Source: Novisyntrophococcus fermenticellae | GTDB taxonomy: Bacteria > Bacillota > Clostridia > Lachnospirales > Lachnospiraceae | Direction: 5' to 3' | DNA length: 64,000 nucleotides | NCBI RefSeq assembly: GCF_018866245.1 | Contig: NZ_CP076458.1 | Location: forward strand, 1,984,001-2,048,000 | In this document: positions 18,553-27,447 of the stretch, one piece after another | Numbering within the stretch: position 1 is the first letter of the stretch | Layout of the letters: the number at the start of each line of letters is the position of its first letter | Made by a program: the position numbers and the translations under genes | Notes under the pieces: model-generated | What the model was told of the DNA's origin: nothing | Database searches by the model: none | Seen by the model: the letters and a program-made list of their open reading frames with translations, nothing else

Positions 18553-19380
18553 TTAGAAAGCCTTCATCAGCTCCTCATAAGAAATCTTTCCCAAGGTGAA
18601 TTTTTCGAGTGCTATATGTTTTTTTTCCGCTGAAGTATTCACCCTATTATGACATTTATCAACTAACTCTTTTTCATTTATTAATGGTTCATATATATCT
18701 TCTTTTTTATGATACGCTTCATAGTATCTTATACCAAATATTCTCTGTGACATAGCATTGATATGGATACCGTCCGGGTTAGATGTAAGTCCCTTAGCAG
18801 TAACATAATAGCAATTTTCTTTACTCTGTGCATATTTTTGAAGTTCTTTGTTAATGCGTTGATATTCCACACAGCCTGCACCAAATGCAGCCTTACCCAA
18901 ATAATCGCCCAAACCTCCGATAAGAAACGGAACATCAGGTATGGATAATTCGCTTCTTATTTCATTAAAGATTCTTAATATTTTTTCATAGTATCCTTTG
19001 TGTTTTCCATCTTGACTGTCACTTTCCCCCTGATGCCACAGTATTCCTGCCAATTCGCTATCTTTCATTGCAAACTTAGCTTCATTTATTGCGTGACGAA
19101 ATAATGTACCATCTATTGACCATTCATCAATGGTGCTTCCACCTTCTGCACAGGGAATAAGGCCAATTTTTTCTCCCTCATTATCTCCACACCAAGCCTC
19201 TGCAAATGATGCCGCAGGACCTACGCCTGCAACCGGTCTGTCAAAATGAATGGGTTCAGTCATCATTTGCCATCTGCCATTTCGCAGCATCATAATTCTC
19301 TCATTATAAATCGGAGGTACTTCATTTATAAATCCACGACCTGCCATATTTGATTGTCCAATTAGTAAAAATGACTCCAT
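18553..19380 (-). CDS. SGNH/sialate O-acetylesterase-like carbohydrate esterase
   Basis: A 275-residue protein of the SASA (sialic acid or acetyl-xylan esterase) type. Block I is G-Q-S-N-M-A-G (residues 8-14, nucleophile Ser10), W-H-Q-G-E-S lies near 114, and D-G-I-H-I-N near 208 supplies the Asp/His pair. It should remove acetyl groups from sugars. No signal peptide is present, so it probably acts inside the cell on imported sugars. AGGAG precedes the ATG. The last 50 residues are helical and outside the usual domain. Confidence 0.85.
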   Translation of the reverse strand: MESFLLIGQSNMAGRGFINEVPPIYNERIMMLRNGRWQMMTEPIHFDRPVAGVGPAASFAEAWCGDNEGEKIGLIPCAEGGSTIDEWSIDGTLFRHAINEAKFAMKDSELAGILWHQGESDSQDGKHKGYYEKILRIFNEIRSELSIPDVPFLIGGLGDYLGKAAFGAGCVEYQRINKELQKYAQSKENCYYVTAKGLTSNPDGIHINAMSQRIFGIRYYEAYHKKEDIYEPLINEKELVDKCHNRVNTSAEKKHIALEKFTLGKISYEELMKAF

Positions 19381-19397
19381 TCTTTTCTCCTGTCTGC

Positions 19398-19499
19398 TTA
19401 AAGTTCATCAAACACAAAATAATCCATCACGGACGTTTCGTGAAATCCACAGGAATTGTATATACCCAGAGCCGCTGCGTTTTCAGAGGCAACCTGGCA
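19398..19499 (-). pseudogene. C-terminal remnant of a GNAT acetyltransferase
   Basis: The minus strand encodes V-A-S-E-N-A-A-A-L-G-I-Y-N-S-C-G-F followed by H-E-T-S-V-M-D-Y-F-V-F and a TAA at 19398. This is the last beta strand and helix of a GNAT domain (E-N-x-A-A-x-x-x-Y-x-x-C-G-F). An in-frame stop lies just upstream and no N-terminal part is nearby. Confidence 0.6.
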
Positions 19500-19551
19500 C
19501 TACCTGTCCTGCATTTTGATTGTATCATAAATGTTTTTATTTCACAGATAT

Positions 19552-20409
19552 TTAATCAAAATCATCTTCATATCGCTTAAAGAATTCATAGTAGGTACGG
19601 ACATTTTTCAATTGTGTCCACTTCTTTACATCTACCGGGACTTCATCAAGGTCATAAATTTTAGCCCCTTTGATAGCTAAAAGAAAGGGGGAATGAGTGG
19701 ATATGATAAACTGACATCCAAAGAACCTTGCAGAATCATCAATAAACTTTACCAGTTCCTCCTGCCGGTTGGGTAAAAGGCTATTTTCCGGCTCGTCCAG
19801 AATATAAAGTCCATTTTCTTCTATCTTCTCTGTAAAATATCGAAAAGCACTTTCGCCATTTGAGTACTCTCTGATATTATCGATTAATCGGGACCGGACA
19901 AACTTTGATTGAGTTTTACGCTTCGCACTGTTTACCATTTGCAATTTTTCAAAATCATGGATAGAATGAACCTGAAACTGTGCATATTTCATTTCTAAAT
20001 AATCCTGAAAGATCTCTTCTCTTTTCCGGTCGATACCATCATTCATGCTGCGGACATTGAGCATATAGTCAAATACATCATCACTGGTTATAATCCTGCT
20101 GTTATCCGGTATTTTCGTTCTTATATTTATCCGGCACAGCTTCAGATACTCTAAGAAAAAACTGGATTTGTTATAATTTGACTCTCTTTTCACGTTTGCT
20201 TTTTCCGCAATTACATTTAAAGCAGTTGTTTTTCCTGAGCCATTCCCTCCATATAAAATAGTAATCGGTTCAAAATCGATTTTCGAAAGGAAATTTTTTG
20301 ATAGAACTTTAAAAGGATAAAAAGAATCATAACAGGTTCTTTTTTCGGCCCAAAATACAGAAGTCTCTTCATCATCATCGGGGAATGTAACCAAATCTAT
20401 GAATATCAT
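19552..20409 (-). CDS. AAA/ABC-type ATPase (AAA_21-like)
   Basis: A 285-residue ATPase with Walker A Y-G-G-N-G-S-G-K-T-T near residue 57, Walker B Y-I-L-D-E-P-E-N-S near 198 and the switch I-I-S-T-H-S-P-F-L near 235. The ABC-like layout without membrane segments matches small single-domain ATPases related to the OLD/RecF group. A nuclease or other partner is not obvious beside it; the 50-codon orf and flavodoxin fragment upstream are on the same strand. Function is unknown; a defence role is possible but not shown. Confidence 0.8.
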   Translation of the reverse strand: MIFIDLVTFPDDDEETSVFWAEKRTCYDSFYPFKVLSKNFLSKIDFEPITILYGGNGSGKTTALNVIAEKANVKRESNYNKSSFFLEYLKLCRINIRTKIPDNSRIITSDDVFDYMLNVRSMNDGIDRKREEIFQDYLEMKYAQFQVHSIHDFEKLQMVNSAKRKTQSKFVRSRLIDNIREYSNGESAFRYFTEKIEENGLYILDEPENSLLPNRQEELVKFIDDSARFFGCQFIISTHSPFLLAIKGAKIYDLDEVPVDVKKWTQLKNVRTYYEFFKRYEDDFD

Positions 20410-20415
20410 ATTAAT

Positions 20416-20568
20416 TTACTGATTCCTTTCTTTCTTAATAGGACTCTCGATAAATATTTTAGAAATGAGCATAGGCACCTTTTGTATAATGGCATCAAAT
20501 TCAAATGTTTTAAGATTCACACGGGCTTCCTTTCTTATGAAAAATCTGTGAAATTCCTCATAATTCAT
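20416..20568 (-). CDS. Possible 50-aa protein upstream of the AAA ATPase
   Basis: ATG at 20568 overlaps the stop of the upstream fragment (ATGA) and the frame ends at 20416, seven bases before the ATPase start. The product starts M-N-Y-E-E-F-H-R-F-F and is rich in charged and bulky residues. No family is recognised. It could be a small partner of the ATPase or a remnant. Confidence 0.4.
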   Translation of the reverse strand: MNYEEFHRFFIRKEARVNLKTFEFDAIIQKVPMLISKIFIESPIKKERNQ

Positions 20569-20868
20569 AGCCGATTGCCTTTAACCACTTTATAATATTC
20601 TCTGGTGCAGCGATACCATTTTTCAAATGCTTTTTGGCAATCAAGTGGAAACACCGTGTCATGCCTGTTTTTTCGTTCACTTGCATCAAACATTGTCATG
20701 TTATAATTATCATAATCACGAACCTGCAATGTCTCAGCGGATATGACTGTCCTTGTAGGTCCCAAGAACCTTTCCAACAACCCTTCATAAGCCTTAAATT
20801 TCACATCATATCCTACTATGGGAATCGCTTTTGACTCCCAAAGTGTAGCAAAACATCTCCAACTGATT
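20565..20868 (-). pseudogene. C-terminal fragment of a flavodoxin-type NAD(P)H oxidoreductase
   Basis: From about 20868 the minus strand reads L-W-E-S-K-A-I-P-I-V-G-Y, then F-K-A-Y-E-G-L-L-E-R-F-L-G-P-T-R-T and D-T-V-F-P-L-D-C-Q-K-A-F-E. This looks like the C-terminal third of flavodoxin-family oxidoreductases of Clostridia. The FMN-binding N terminus is missing and the upstream sequence is the 5' part of an AraC regulator. The last 18 residues do not look like the family. The assignment rests on recognised sequence style and is moderate. Confidence 0.45.
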
Positions 20869-21664
20869 GCTCCGGTGATGTAATTGCTATGTCACTAACA
20901 GTTCTGTTCGTTTCTCGTAACATATCACAACTTTTTGCAATACGATATCTAATCACATAAGCATTCGGTGTTTGCCCAACATATTTATTGAACAACTCAC
21001 AGCATTTACTTCTACATACAGCTCCAGAACCCGCAATATCACCAAGAGTTATCTTTAAATCATAATATTGATGAATAAATTCTGTCATTTTCAAAACAGT
21101 TTCTCGAAACTCTTCATTTATGTGATGCCTGGGCACTTGTTGAATGTGATCTGCAATATTTGCACAAAGGGATACGGCCTGAGATAGCAAACGTATTATA
21201 TTCGGACTTCCACTATGCATATCATCATAAATGCTACTCATGATATACATAGTTTCTTTTTGCCACTCAATGTGAGGGTTGAGTAATATAAAATCATCGC
21301 TGTCTGAGCCAAATTTCTGATTCACATATCGTCTCATATCTTGAGAATTTTCAAAAAGCAATGCAGGATGAATAACAACAGCAATAAATGAACAGTTTTC
21401 TTTATCTGCAGAAAACCCATAATGCATACGCTTACTATTAATAAAAATACCATTATGAGAATCTATATGCACAATTTCTCCATTCACGAAAAAATCCATT
21501 TTCCCATCAAGTATAAGAATAAATTCCAAATCCGGATGCCAATGACATGTGGCGGCATATCCATACCGAACAAGTTGGTCTTTATGAACATACATAGGAA
21601 AATCTGGTGTATTATAATGCAATCGTTCTGATGAATCAGAAAATATTTCTAATGGCAGACTCAT
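20816..21664 (-). CDS. AraC-family regulator, 3' end lost
   Basis: A cupin-type sensing domain (H-W-H-P-D-L-E-F near residue 43) is followed by the first half of an AraC DNA-binding domain (I-T-L-G-D-I-A-G, then N-K-Y-V-G-Q-T-P-N-A-Y). After S-D-I-A-I-T near 20885 the sequence no longer fits the second helix-turn-helix and instead runs out of frame through the flavodoxin fragment to a stop at 20816. The frame extends back to 21772, but GAGGTG before the ATG at 21664 sets the start. The truncated product probably cannot bind DNA normally. Confidence 0.7.
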   Translation of the reverse strand: MSLPLEIFSDSSERLHYNTPDFPMYVHKDQLVRYGYAATCHWHPDLEFILILDGKMDFFVNGEIVHIDSHNGIFINSKRMHYGFSADKENCSFIAVVIHPALLFENSQDMRRYVNQKFGSDSDDFILLNPHIEWQKETMYIMSSIYDDMHSGSPNIIRLLSQAVSLCANIADHIQQVPRHHINEEFRETVLKMTEFIHQYYDLKITLGDIAGSGAVCRSKCCELFNKYVGQTPNAYVIRYRIAKSCDMLRETNRTVSDIAITSPEQSVGDVLLHFGSQKRFP

Positions 21665-21824
21665 AATATCACCTCGAAAATAAAATACAATTTTGATATA
21701 ATTATAAAAGATATTTAAAGAAATTCCAAGTATAATCTGATACAATTTTGATAGATATTCTACTAAAACCACCTATTAAAATAATTAATTGAAAATTCAA
21801 TATATATAGGAGATGAAGCTTATT

Positions 21825-22433
21825 ATGACAAATAAAGAACGAAAGGAAAAAGGATTGGTGTATCGTTACGATGATCTATCCCTTTTAGGAAACCAATTCT
21901 TATTTCAAGAAAAGCTCTATGAGTATAACCACACTCGCCCAACTGAAACAGAGAAGCGGCAGCAATTATTAAAAGAAATCTTTGCCGAGATAGGGGAAGA
22001 TTGTCACGTTGAAATTCCACTAAATGCAAATTGGGGTTGTAAACATGTACACTTTGGCAAAGGAATCTATTGTAATTCAAATGTTACTTTCGTTGATGAC
22101 GCCGATATATATGTAGGCGATAATTGTCTGATTGCCCCCAATGTAGTAATTTCTACTTCCGGACATCCTATATTACCTGTTTTGAGAGAGCATCACTATG
22201 TATACAATCTTTGTGTTTATATTGGGAAAAATACCTGGATTGGTTCCGGAGTTCAAATCATGCCGGGTGTGACAATAGGTGATAATTCCGTGATAGGAGC
22301 AGGAAGTGTTGTAACAAATGATATCCCCTCTAATGTAGTTGCATTAGGGATCCCGTGTCGAGTAGTTCGTGAAATTGGGGAAAAGGACAGAAAATATTAT
22401 TTTAAGAACAGGGAGTTAGATGTATGGGAGTGA
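21825..22433 (+). CDS. Maltose/galactoside O-acetyltransferase family protein
   Basis: A 202-residue left-handed beta-helix acetyltransferase. An N-terminal cap (K-E-R-K-E-K-G-L-V-Y) precedes the hexapeptide repeats, and the catalytic His lies in S-T-S-G-H-P. The C-terminal part has V-I-G-A-G-S-V-V-T-N-D-I-P. It transfers acetyl from acetyl-CoA to a sugar hydroxyl and is cytoplasmic. An ATG at 21813 is directly against AGGAG; the ATG at 21825 has a 12-base spacing and starts at the family's usual point. It is divergent from the AraC-like gene and might have been its target. Confidence 0.92.
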   Translation: MTNKERKEKGLVYRYDDLSLLGNQFLFQEKLYEYNHTRPTETEKRQQLLKEIFAEIGEDCHVEIPLNANWGCKHVHFGKGIYCNSNVTFVDDADIYVGDNCLIAPNVVISTSGHPILPVLREHHYVYNLCVYIGKNTWIGSGVQIMPGVTIGDNSVIGAGSVVTNDIPSNVVALGIPCRVVREIGEKDRKYYFKNRELDVWE

Positions 22434-22484
22434 TATTAAAATAGGGGATTATCTCCGTAAATAGCTTTTATTCGATAATTAAAT

Positions 22485-22628
22485 TTAAGTGGTAGGAAGG
22501 TCTTTTAGAGACCTTCCTGCCTTGGTTATAATTTTCCTTGTGTAAGCTCCTGGATGTATCGACTCCATAATTTTTAGATTCTCCAATATGGCGGATCCAT
22601 ATCGTTCTTTTCCCATAGCGCCGGGCAT
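22485..22628 (-). CDS. Doubtful 47-codon frame after the MATE gene
   Basis: ATG at 22628 follows GGAGGAG and lies two bases past the MATE stop. The product starts M-P-G-A-M-G-K-E-R-Y-G-S-A. The last third is encoded by the terminator hairpin at 22494-22518, which argues against a conserved protein. It may be a remnant of a C-terminal domain. Confidence 0.25.
   Translation of the reverse strand: MPGAMGKERYGSAILENLKIMESIHPGAYTRKIITKAGRSLKDLPTT
22494..22518. terminator. Shared bidirectional terminator
   Basis: AGGAAGGTCT-TTTAG-AGACCTTCCT, a perfect 10-bp stem between the convergent acetyltransferase and MATE genes. Confidence 0.75.
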
Positions 22629-22630
22629 GG

Positions 22631-23980
22631 TCACATCTCCTCCCTCGTCAGTTTCTTCATCCAATGTCCATAATTTGTCTTGATAAAGACCGGAATACAT
22701 TTGAATATCTGATCTGAATTCAAAGCGGCCAGGACAAATATCGGATCAGCCTGTTTTACAAATGCCAGGTAGCAGGACACCGGAATAACGATTCCCCAGC
22801 TGCTGATAATGTTCATAAGCAGAATAAATGTAGGACTGCCACCTCCTTTTATGATCCCTTCACTGGTTGGCATCTGATATCCCATCCCAATATAGATAAC
22901 ACTCATCAAAATCAGAAACTGATTCGCCAGCTTCTTTGTCGCAGGTGAAATGTTATAAAAGTTTAGTACTGGAATTCGTATCATATAAAGAATCAAAGCT
23001 CCAACTAGTGCTATTATAAAAAATGCAGTCTGCAGGTTTTTTGATGTCTTTTTAACTGCCTGCTCATCGCCTTCTCCAATTACTTTTCCGATCATGACTC
23101 CTCCGGCAAGTGCAGTTCCAGTTGCGGCCGCTTTCACCATCAAGAAGATATTTGAAGAAACTGCATTTGCGCTGAGTGCCGTGCTGCTCATATTTCCCAG
23201 TATCACCGTCTGCAAAGCTGAACTTATACTCCAAAGCACAGCAGTGCCCATAAGTGGAAGCAGACATTTTATATAATCCTTCATAAGTCCGGGTGTAATC
23301 ACTGATATATGATGTCTTGGAATCTCAACCTTATTCATCGTATAGATCACAACGATCAAAAACTCAACAATACGCGAAATCAGTGTGGCAATTGCAGCGC
23401 CCTTGATACCCATTTCCGGAAAACCTGCCTTGCCAAAAATCATCAGATAATTAAAAAAACCATTTGTACATAATGCAGCCACTGACACCATAAAACCAAT
23501 CTTGACAATCTCCCGACTTCTGAGGAATCCAAGCAGTATCGTAGATATCACAGAAAATATATATGTGATTCGTATAATAGCCAGATATTTCTCTGCCTCA
23601 GACAGAATCACTGTATCCTTTGTAAACCATGATAGAATTGGCTTGTCAAAGATACTGACTGCTGTAAACATCACAATGCAGACCACAAGCCCAGTTCTTA
23701 AGGCACAACGGGCGATATCCTGATTCTGTTTTTCTTTTTTTGCCCCCCAATACTGACTTCCGATAATAACTGCAGCTTCTGCAAGTGCTGTGACTGCCTG
23801 CTGATAGACAAACTGTATCTGATTAACAATCGAAGATCCGGCCATTGCAGGTTCACTGTAATGAGCCAACATTACATTGTCTAATAAATTTACACTTATG
23901 GTTACCACATTTTGAAGTATAATAAAAAAACTAAGTTTCAAAAAGGTCTTATAAAAACCTGAATTTTGATGTTGTAACAT
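22631..23980 (-). CDS. MATE-family efflux transporter
   Basis: A 449-residue protein with 12 hydrophobic segments in two homologous halves, the MATE (MOP superfamily) layout. It exports drugs or other organic cations using a Na+ or H+ gradient; cargo is not known. GAGGAG lies just before the ATG. It appears to be a single gene ending at the shared hairpin. Confidence 0.9.
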   Translation of the reverse strand: MLQHQNSGFYKTFLKLSFFIILQNVVTISVNLLDNVMLAHYSEPAMAGSSIVNQIQFVYQQAVTALAEAAVIIGSQYWGAKKEKQNQDIARCALRTGLVVCIVMFTAVSIFDKPILSWFTKDTVILSEAEKYLAIIRITYIFSVISTILLGFLRSREIVKIGFMVSVAALCTNGFFNYLMIFGKAGFPEMGIKGAAIATLISRIVEFLIVVIYTMNKVEIPRHHISVITPGLMKDYIKCLLPLMGTAVLWSISSALQTVILGNMSSTALSANAVSSNIFLMVKAAATGTALAGGVMIGKVIGEGDEQAVKKTSKNLQTAFFIIALVGALILYMIRIPVLNFYNISPATKKLANQFLILMSVIYIGMGYQMPTSEGIIKGGGSPTFILLMNIISSWGIVIPVSCYLAFVKQADPIFVLAALNSDQIFKCIPVFIKTNYGHWMKKLTREEM

Positions 23981-24038
23981 TATCTCTCCTCGTTGTGACA
24001 GGTGTCGGGCTACATTCTCATGTTTGTTCGGGTCTCAA

Positions 24039-24078
24039 GTTAATGCTTTTTTTATGCAAGCATGAAAAAAGCATTAAC
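24039..24078. repeat. 40-bp hairpin with 19-bp arms
   Basis: GTTAATGCTTTTTTTATGC and GCATGAAAAAAGCATTAAC pair with one G-T mismatch around a two-base loop. It lies 60 bases upstream of the MATE start and just before a recombinase remnant. It could be a strong terminator for transcription from the right or a mobile-element end. Confidence 0.7.
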
Positions 24079-24216
24079 TTTTGTTCCTGATATCATATTA
24101 TCTATCCAGATAATGTTGAGTAAACGGGAACCCATGACGAGCTCCACAGCCCTAAATACCAAAAGTTCCTTACCGATAAGCTGCCTATTTCCGTCAAAAC
24201 GGCATCTTGACCTCCA

Positions 24217-24420
24217 GTGGGTAGTGAAAAAAGCTGCTTTGGAGTTAGATTGCAAACAGGGGAAAATGAAAATCCGAAACTGCGTGTCGCGGCCTACTGC
24301 CGTGTTTTCACCGGCACCATGGAAAGCGAATTCATGCTGTGCATCCTGAGCGGCCTCGCCGCAGAGAAATCGGTTTCCATCTCTCAGAACAGTAAAACAG
24401 ATGTATTCCCATCACATTAA
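24217..24420 (+). pseudogene. Serine recombinase remnant with internal deletion
   Basis: The frame reads L-R-V-A-A-Y-C-R-V, the N-terminal strand of large serine recombinases that normally continues S-T with the catalytic serine (here F-T). It is joined directly to E-F-M-L-C-I-L-S-G-L-A-A-E-K-S-V-S-I-S-Q-N, which matches the end of the resolvase domain. About 70 residues between are missing and nothing follows. Confidence 0.6.
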
Positions 24421-24424
24421 ATGA

Positions 24425-26578
24425 TTATACCAGACTTTTCATATATCCAAGAAATGCGTCATACTGTGTAACTGAAAGTGTTGGCAACTCAACGTCTGGC
24501 AGTCCAAGCCGATCTAAAACACTTTTCCGGATATTTACACTGCCTCTCTGCAGTTCCTGCGTAGAAACACTTTCACCTGATTGAAGCTTTTCAGCGAGCA
24601 TTGAATTAGCTACAACCGTCGTCGATTTCTCGTCTATTACGCGGAACTTTTGGGCAACTGTTTTAAACTTAAGCTGTCGGTCGGCCTTACAGATTTCTTC
24701 TGATAATTTTCCGGACATCATACATTCCTGACGAAACGCTTCTGTAACAGCCTCAGTTACAGACAGTCCTAAAAATTCTCCAGAAGAAATCATTTTTTTA
24801 AATACGCTTTTAGAATCCTGAAATATTGAATTGCAATTAAAATTGTCTTCTGTAACTGTAAATGCAACCAAAGCTGCGTCTTCATAATCCTTTTCACAGT
24901 TTCTGCGGATACGACCACCCAACTGAACATAGCTTTGTAGAGAGCGAAGCTGACAAAAGCCATAATGAAATGAAAATTCCAAACCGCATTCTACAAAACT
25001 GGTAGCCACTAATGTCCACTCTTTCGAATAATTTGATTTTGGACACAGTCTCCTCTGCACTTCTGCAATCGTGCGTTCTCGATCCTCCGGTGTTAGAGCG
25101 GTCGAGAGATGCAAGACATCATATCCGTGCTGGCACAGAAATTTAGCGAAATAGGCAGCAGATTGAACAGTGTCCAGCACGACAATTTTCGAGCCATGAT
25201 AATGATTCAGATATGCCGCAAGTTCTGCCGCTCCGTGAAAATGAGGAACATCATTATGCCATGCGTGCAGATTAATTCTTGACTGCTCAAAGTTATTCAA
25301 ATTTTTTGAAGCTCTTGGCGGCAGCAAAGGTTCGGCTTGGCATGGCGACTGCTTCTGAAACGCAGGATGCTCCCAAAATTTCACCGTTGTGGCGGAGCAC
25401 ATACAGATGGAACAGCTCCATTGATCAACGAGTTTGGTGATCCATTTCCACGCTGGCAGCATTAAATTGACAGGCAATGCGGCATGGTATTCGTCAAAAA
25501 GGATACCGCTGCCCGGAAGCTGGTGGAGCTTTCGCAACTTTGCCGGCAAGTTGCTTGCCAGCGTTTCAAAAAACTGCACCGCTGTGGTTACGATAATTGG
25601 CGCTGTCCAAGTTGTTGCCAGACGTCTGTGTTCAATATCCTCAAAATCCGCTTGATGATGATGTTCGGCCACGATTTCTTCAGGATTTTCTCCATCCAGC
25701 ACGACAGCTTTTCTCAGGACTTTCACCGTTTGAGAAATGATGCTAGTGTATGGAAGCACAATAAAAATATGTCTTAAATGGTGCGACTGTGCCACCTGAA
25801 ACATATGTGCCATAACTGCTATGGTTTTTCCCGTGCCAACCGGGCTGTCACAATACTCCACAGCTGCATTTGTTTCGGCATTTCTACAAGTCTGATAAAG
25901 AAGAGTGCGCAGACGGTTTCGTTCATTATTCTGGTCAGTGCGGTTTTGCAAATTTTGAATGTACCTGTCCAATTGTTGGATCCGTTCTTCCCAACGAGGT
26001 TGTGTGCCCGTCAGTGACTCCCCAGCAGTATCCGAATAGTCTGCGTCTCCCAAACAACTAAGCAGCATTCTATATTCCAAAGCCGAGAGTCCTATGGCCT
26101 TTTTATCAGCAGCTTTCAGAGGGCTATTCATTTCTTTGGCGTGAATCCGCAGATAATCAGGAAGGTGCTGCTCTGTGTCGTCCATAGCTGTTGGAAACCG
26201 AAAAGGATCATCAGCGCTTTTTTCATCCGGCATATCCGGCAAACCAGGGCGGTGATGCGAATACACCAAAGTGGCTTCCGGGCATTCCAATTTATCCTTT
26301 AGTAGATATTTTACACCTGCATCTCGATGCTCAATCGGCAGCCTTTTTGCTCGTTTCTTTCCGGAAAGAACATTCTGGTTTTCCAATGCCAACTTTCCAA
26401 GGTCATGGGATTCTGCCGCCGGGTAGAGAATTTCTTTATAACGTTCCAGCCTTTTTTCAGCAAGATACGGAGCCATCGCCGCCAGATTCTTCTTTACCTT
26501 TTCAATGACTCCGCTTATATGTTCACGATAGGTCTGTGCTGGTGTATCACCTCTGGCGCTGTGCGCAAGCGGAGTCAT
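24425..26578 (-). CDS. cas3: CRISPR-associated helicase-nuclease Cas3 (type I-C-like)
   Basis: A 717-residue protein with an N-terminal HD nuclease (His20 and H58-D59 in S-H-D-L-G-K, then H-H near 108) and a superfamily 2 helicase: Walker A S-P-V-G-T-G-K-T near 243, D-E-Y-H near 365, S-A-T near 395. Cascade recruits it to degrade target DNA. The start overlaps the cas7 stop (ATGA). It is last in the operon, whereas in most I-C loci it is first. No key residue appears lost. Confidence 0.92.
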   Translation of the reverse strand: MTPLAHSARGDTPAQTYREHISGVIEKVKKNLAAMAPYLAEKRLERYKEILYPAAESHDLGKLALENQNVLSGKKRAKRLPIEHRDAGVKYLLKDKLECPEATLVYSHHRPGLPDMPDEKSADDPFRFPTAMDDTEQHLPDYLRIHAKEMNSPLKAADKKAIGLSALEYRMLLSCLGDADYSDTAGESLTGTQPRWEERIQQLDRYIQNLQNRTDQNNERNRLRTLLYQTCRNAETNAAVEYCDSPVGTGKTIAVMAHMFQVAQSHHLRHIFIVLPYTSIISQTVKVLRKAVVLDGENPEEIVAEHHHQADFEDIEHRRLATTWTAPIIVTTAVQFFETLASNLPAKLRKLHQLPGSGILFDEYHAALPVNLMLPAWKWITKLVDQWSCSICMCSATTVKFWEHPAFQKQSPCQAEPLLPPRASKNLNNFEQSRINLHAWHNDVPHFHGAAELAAYLNHYHGSKIVVLDTVQSAAYFAKFLCQHGYDVLHLSTALTPEDRERTIAEVQRRLCPKSNYSKEWTLVATSFVECGLEFSFHYGFCQLRSLQSYVQLGGRIRRNCEKDYEDAALVAFTVTEDNFNCNSIFQDSKSVFKKMISSGEFLGLSVTEAVTEAFRQECMMSGKLSEEICKADRQLKFKTVAQKFRVIDEKSTTVVANSMLAEKLQSGESVSTQELQRGSVNIRKSVLDRLGLPDVELPTLSVTQYDAFLGYMKSLV

Positions 26579-27447
26579 AGCATCTCCATCAGATCGACGA
26601 CAGGAGCCGTTTTACCTGCTAATCTTTCATTAAGCTTCGTAATGCTTTGTTTCAGTGCCGCTTCGTCATAATCTTTCCACGACTTGGCCGGGTCAGTTTT
26701 GCCGTCAATTCGAACGGGAGTAAGCGCTTCAATAATTCGAAAATCATTGTAAGTTCCCCGAGCACGGTTATGCTCTACATAAAAAGCGTATCGAATATCA
26801 ACCTGCGGACGAATATAAGAAGCAGTCTCTTTGTATGCATGAGGGATAAGCCGCAACAGCAGTGCAATATCTTTTTTTGTGCAATGCGTTTTCTGTGCCG
26901 CCGTGGCGTTGATGAAAAACGGCATGGCATACAGGCCATAAGATACAATTCGAAAAGCCAAAGGCGCCATACCCTTTCCTTTTCCTTCTTCAACAGGCAG
27001 CACCTTAGTCGTTGTCATCCGCTCAATGTTTACTGGATCAAGAGATACACCCAGTCCAAATTGTACCACGCCAGAAGTGATGAAAGAACCTTGCTCTACT
27101 TTCTTTTCTTCAAGAAACGTTGTGCCGAACACACGCACGTCCCAGTATTTTTCCAGTAGTTCTTCAGCAGACAAACTGCGGACATCAGAGCGTTTGGTAG
27201 TTTTGCTCTCTAAAATATCAAAACCATCTCTAGGTAGGTTAAGCTCATCAGCCAATTCCTGCCACAGCGGAGAATCTTTGTCCTGCACCAGATCACGCAA
27301 TTTCCGTTTAAATGATACAGGAGAAATCTCTCCACGCCCGTCCTGCCGGGTTCTGGGATCACTGTCACGGTCAGGGTCACCATTTGGATTTGAATTGGTT
27401 ACATCAATTAAAAGCAGGCCTGTTCCTCTATTGATCATTTCGCTCAT
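26575..27447 (-). CDS. cas7: CRISPR Cascade backbone protein Cas7 (Csd2-type)
   Basis: A 290-residue RAMP protein. It begins with the Cas7/Csd2 hallmark L-L-I-D-V-T-N-S-N-P-N-G-D-P, followed by P-R-T-R-Q-D-G-R-G and W-D-V-R-V-F-G. Six or seven copies normally coat the crRNA. The frame extends to 27504, but GGAGGGG before the ATG at 27447 sets the start; this lies inside the cas8c end by 20 bases, so translation is coupled. Confidence 0.93.
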   Translation of the reverse strand: MSEMINRGTGLLLIDVTNSNPNGDPDRDSDPRTRQDGRGEISPVSFKRKLRDLVQDKDSPLWQELADELNLPRDGFDILESKTTKRSDVRSLSAEELLEKYWDVRVFGTTFLEEKKVEQGSFITSGVVQFGLGVSLDPVNIERMTTTKVLPVEEGKGKGMAPLAFRIVSYGLYAMPFFINATAAQKTHCTKKDIALLLRLIPHAYKETASYIRPQVDIRYAFYVEHNRARGTYNDFRIIEALTPVRIDGKTDPAKSWKDYDEAALKQSITKLNERLAGKTAPVVDLMEML

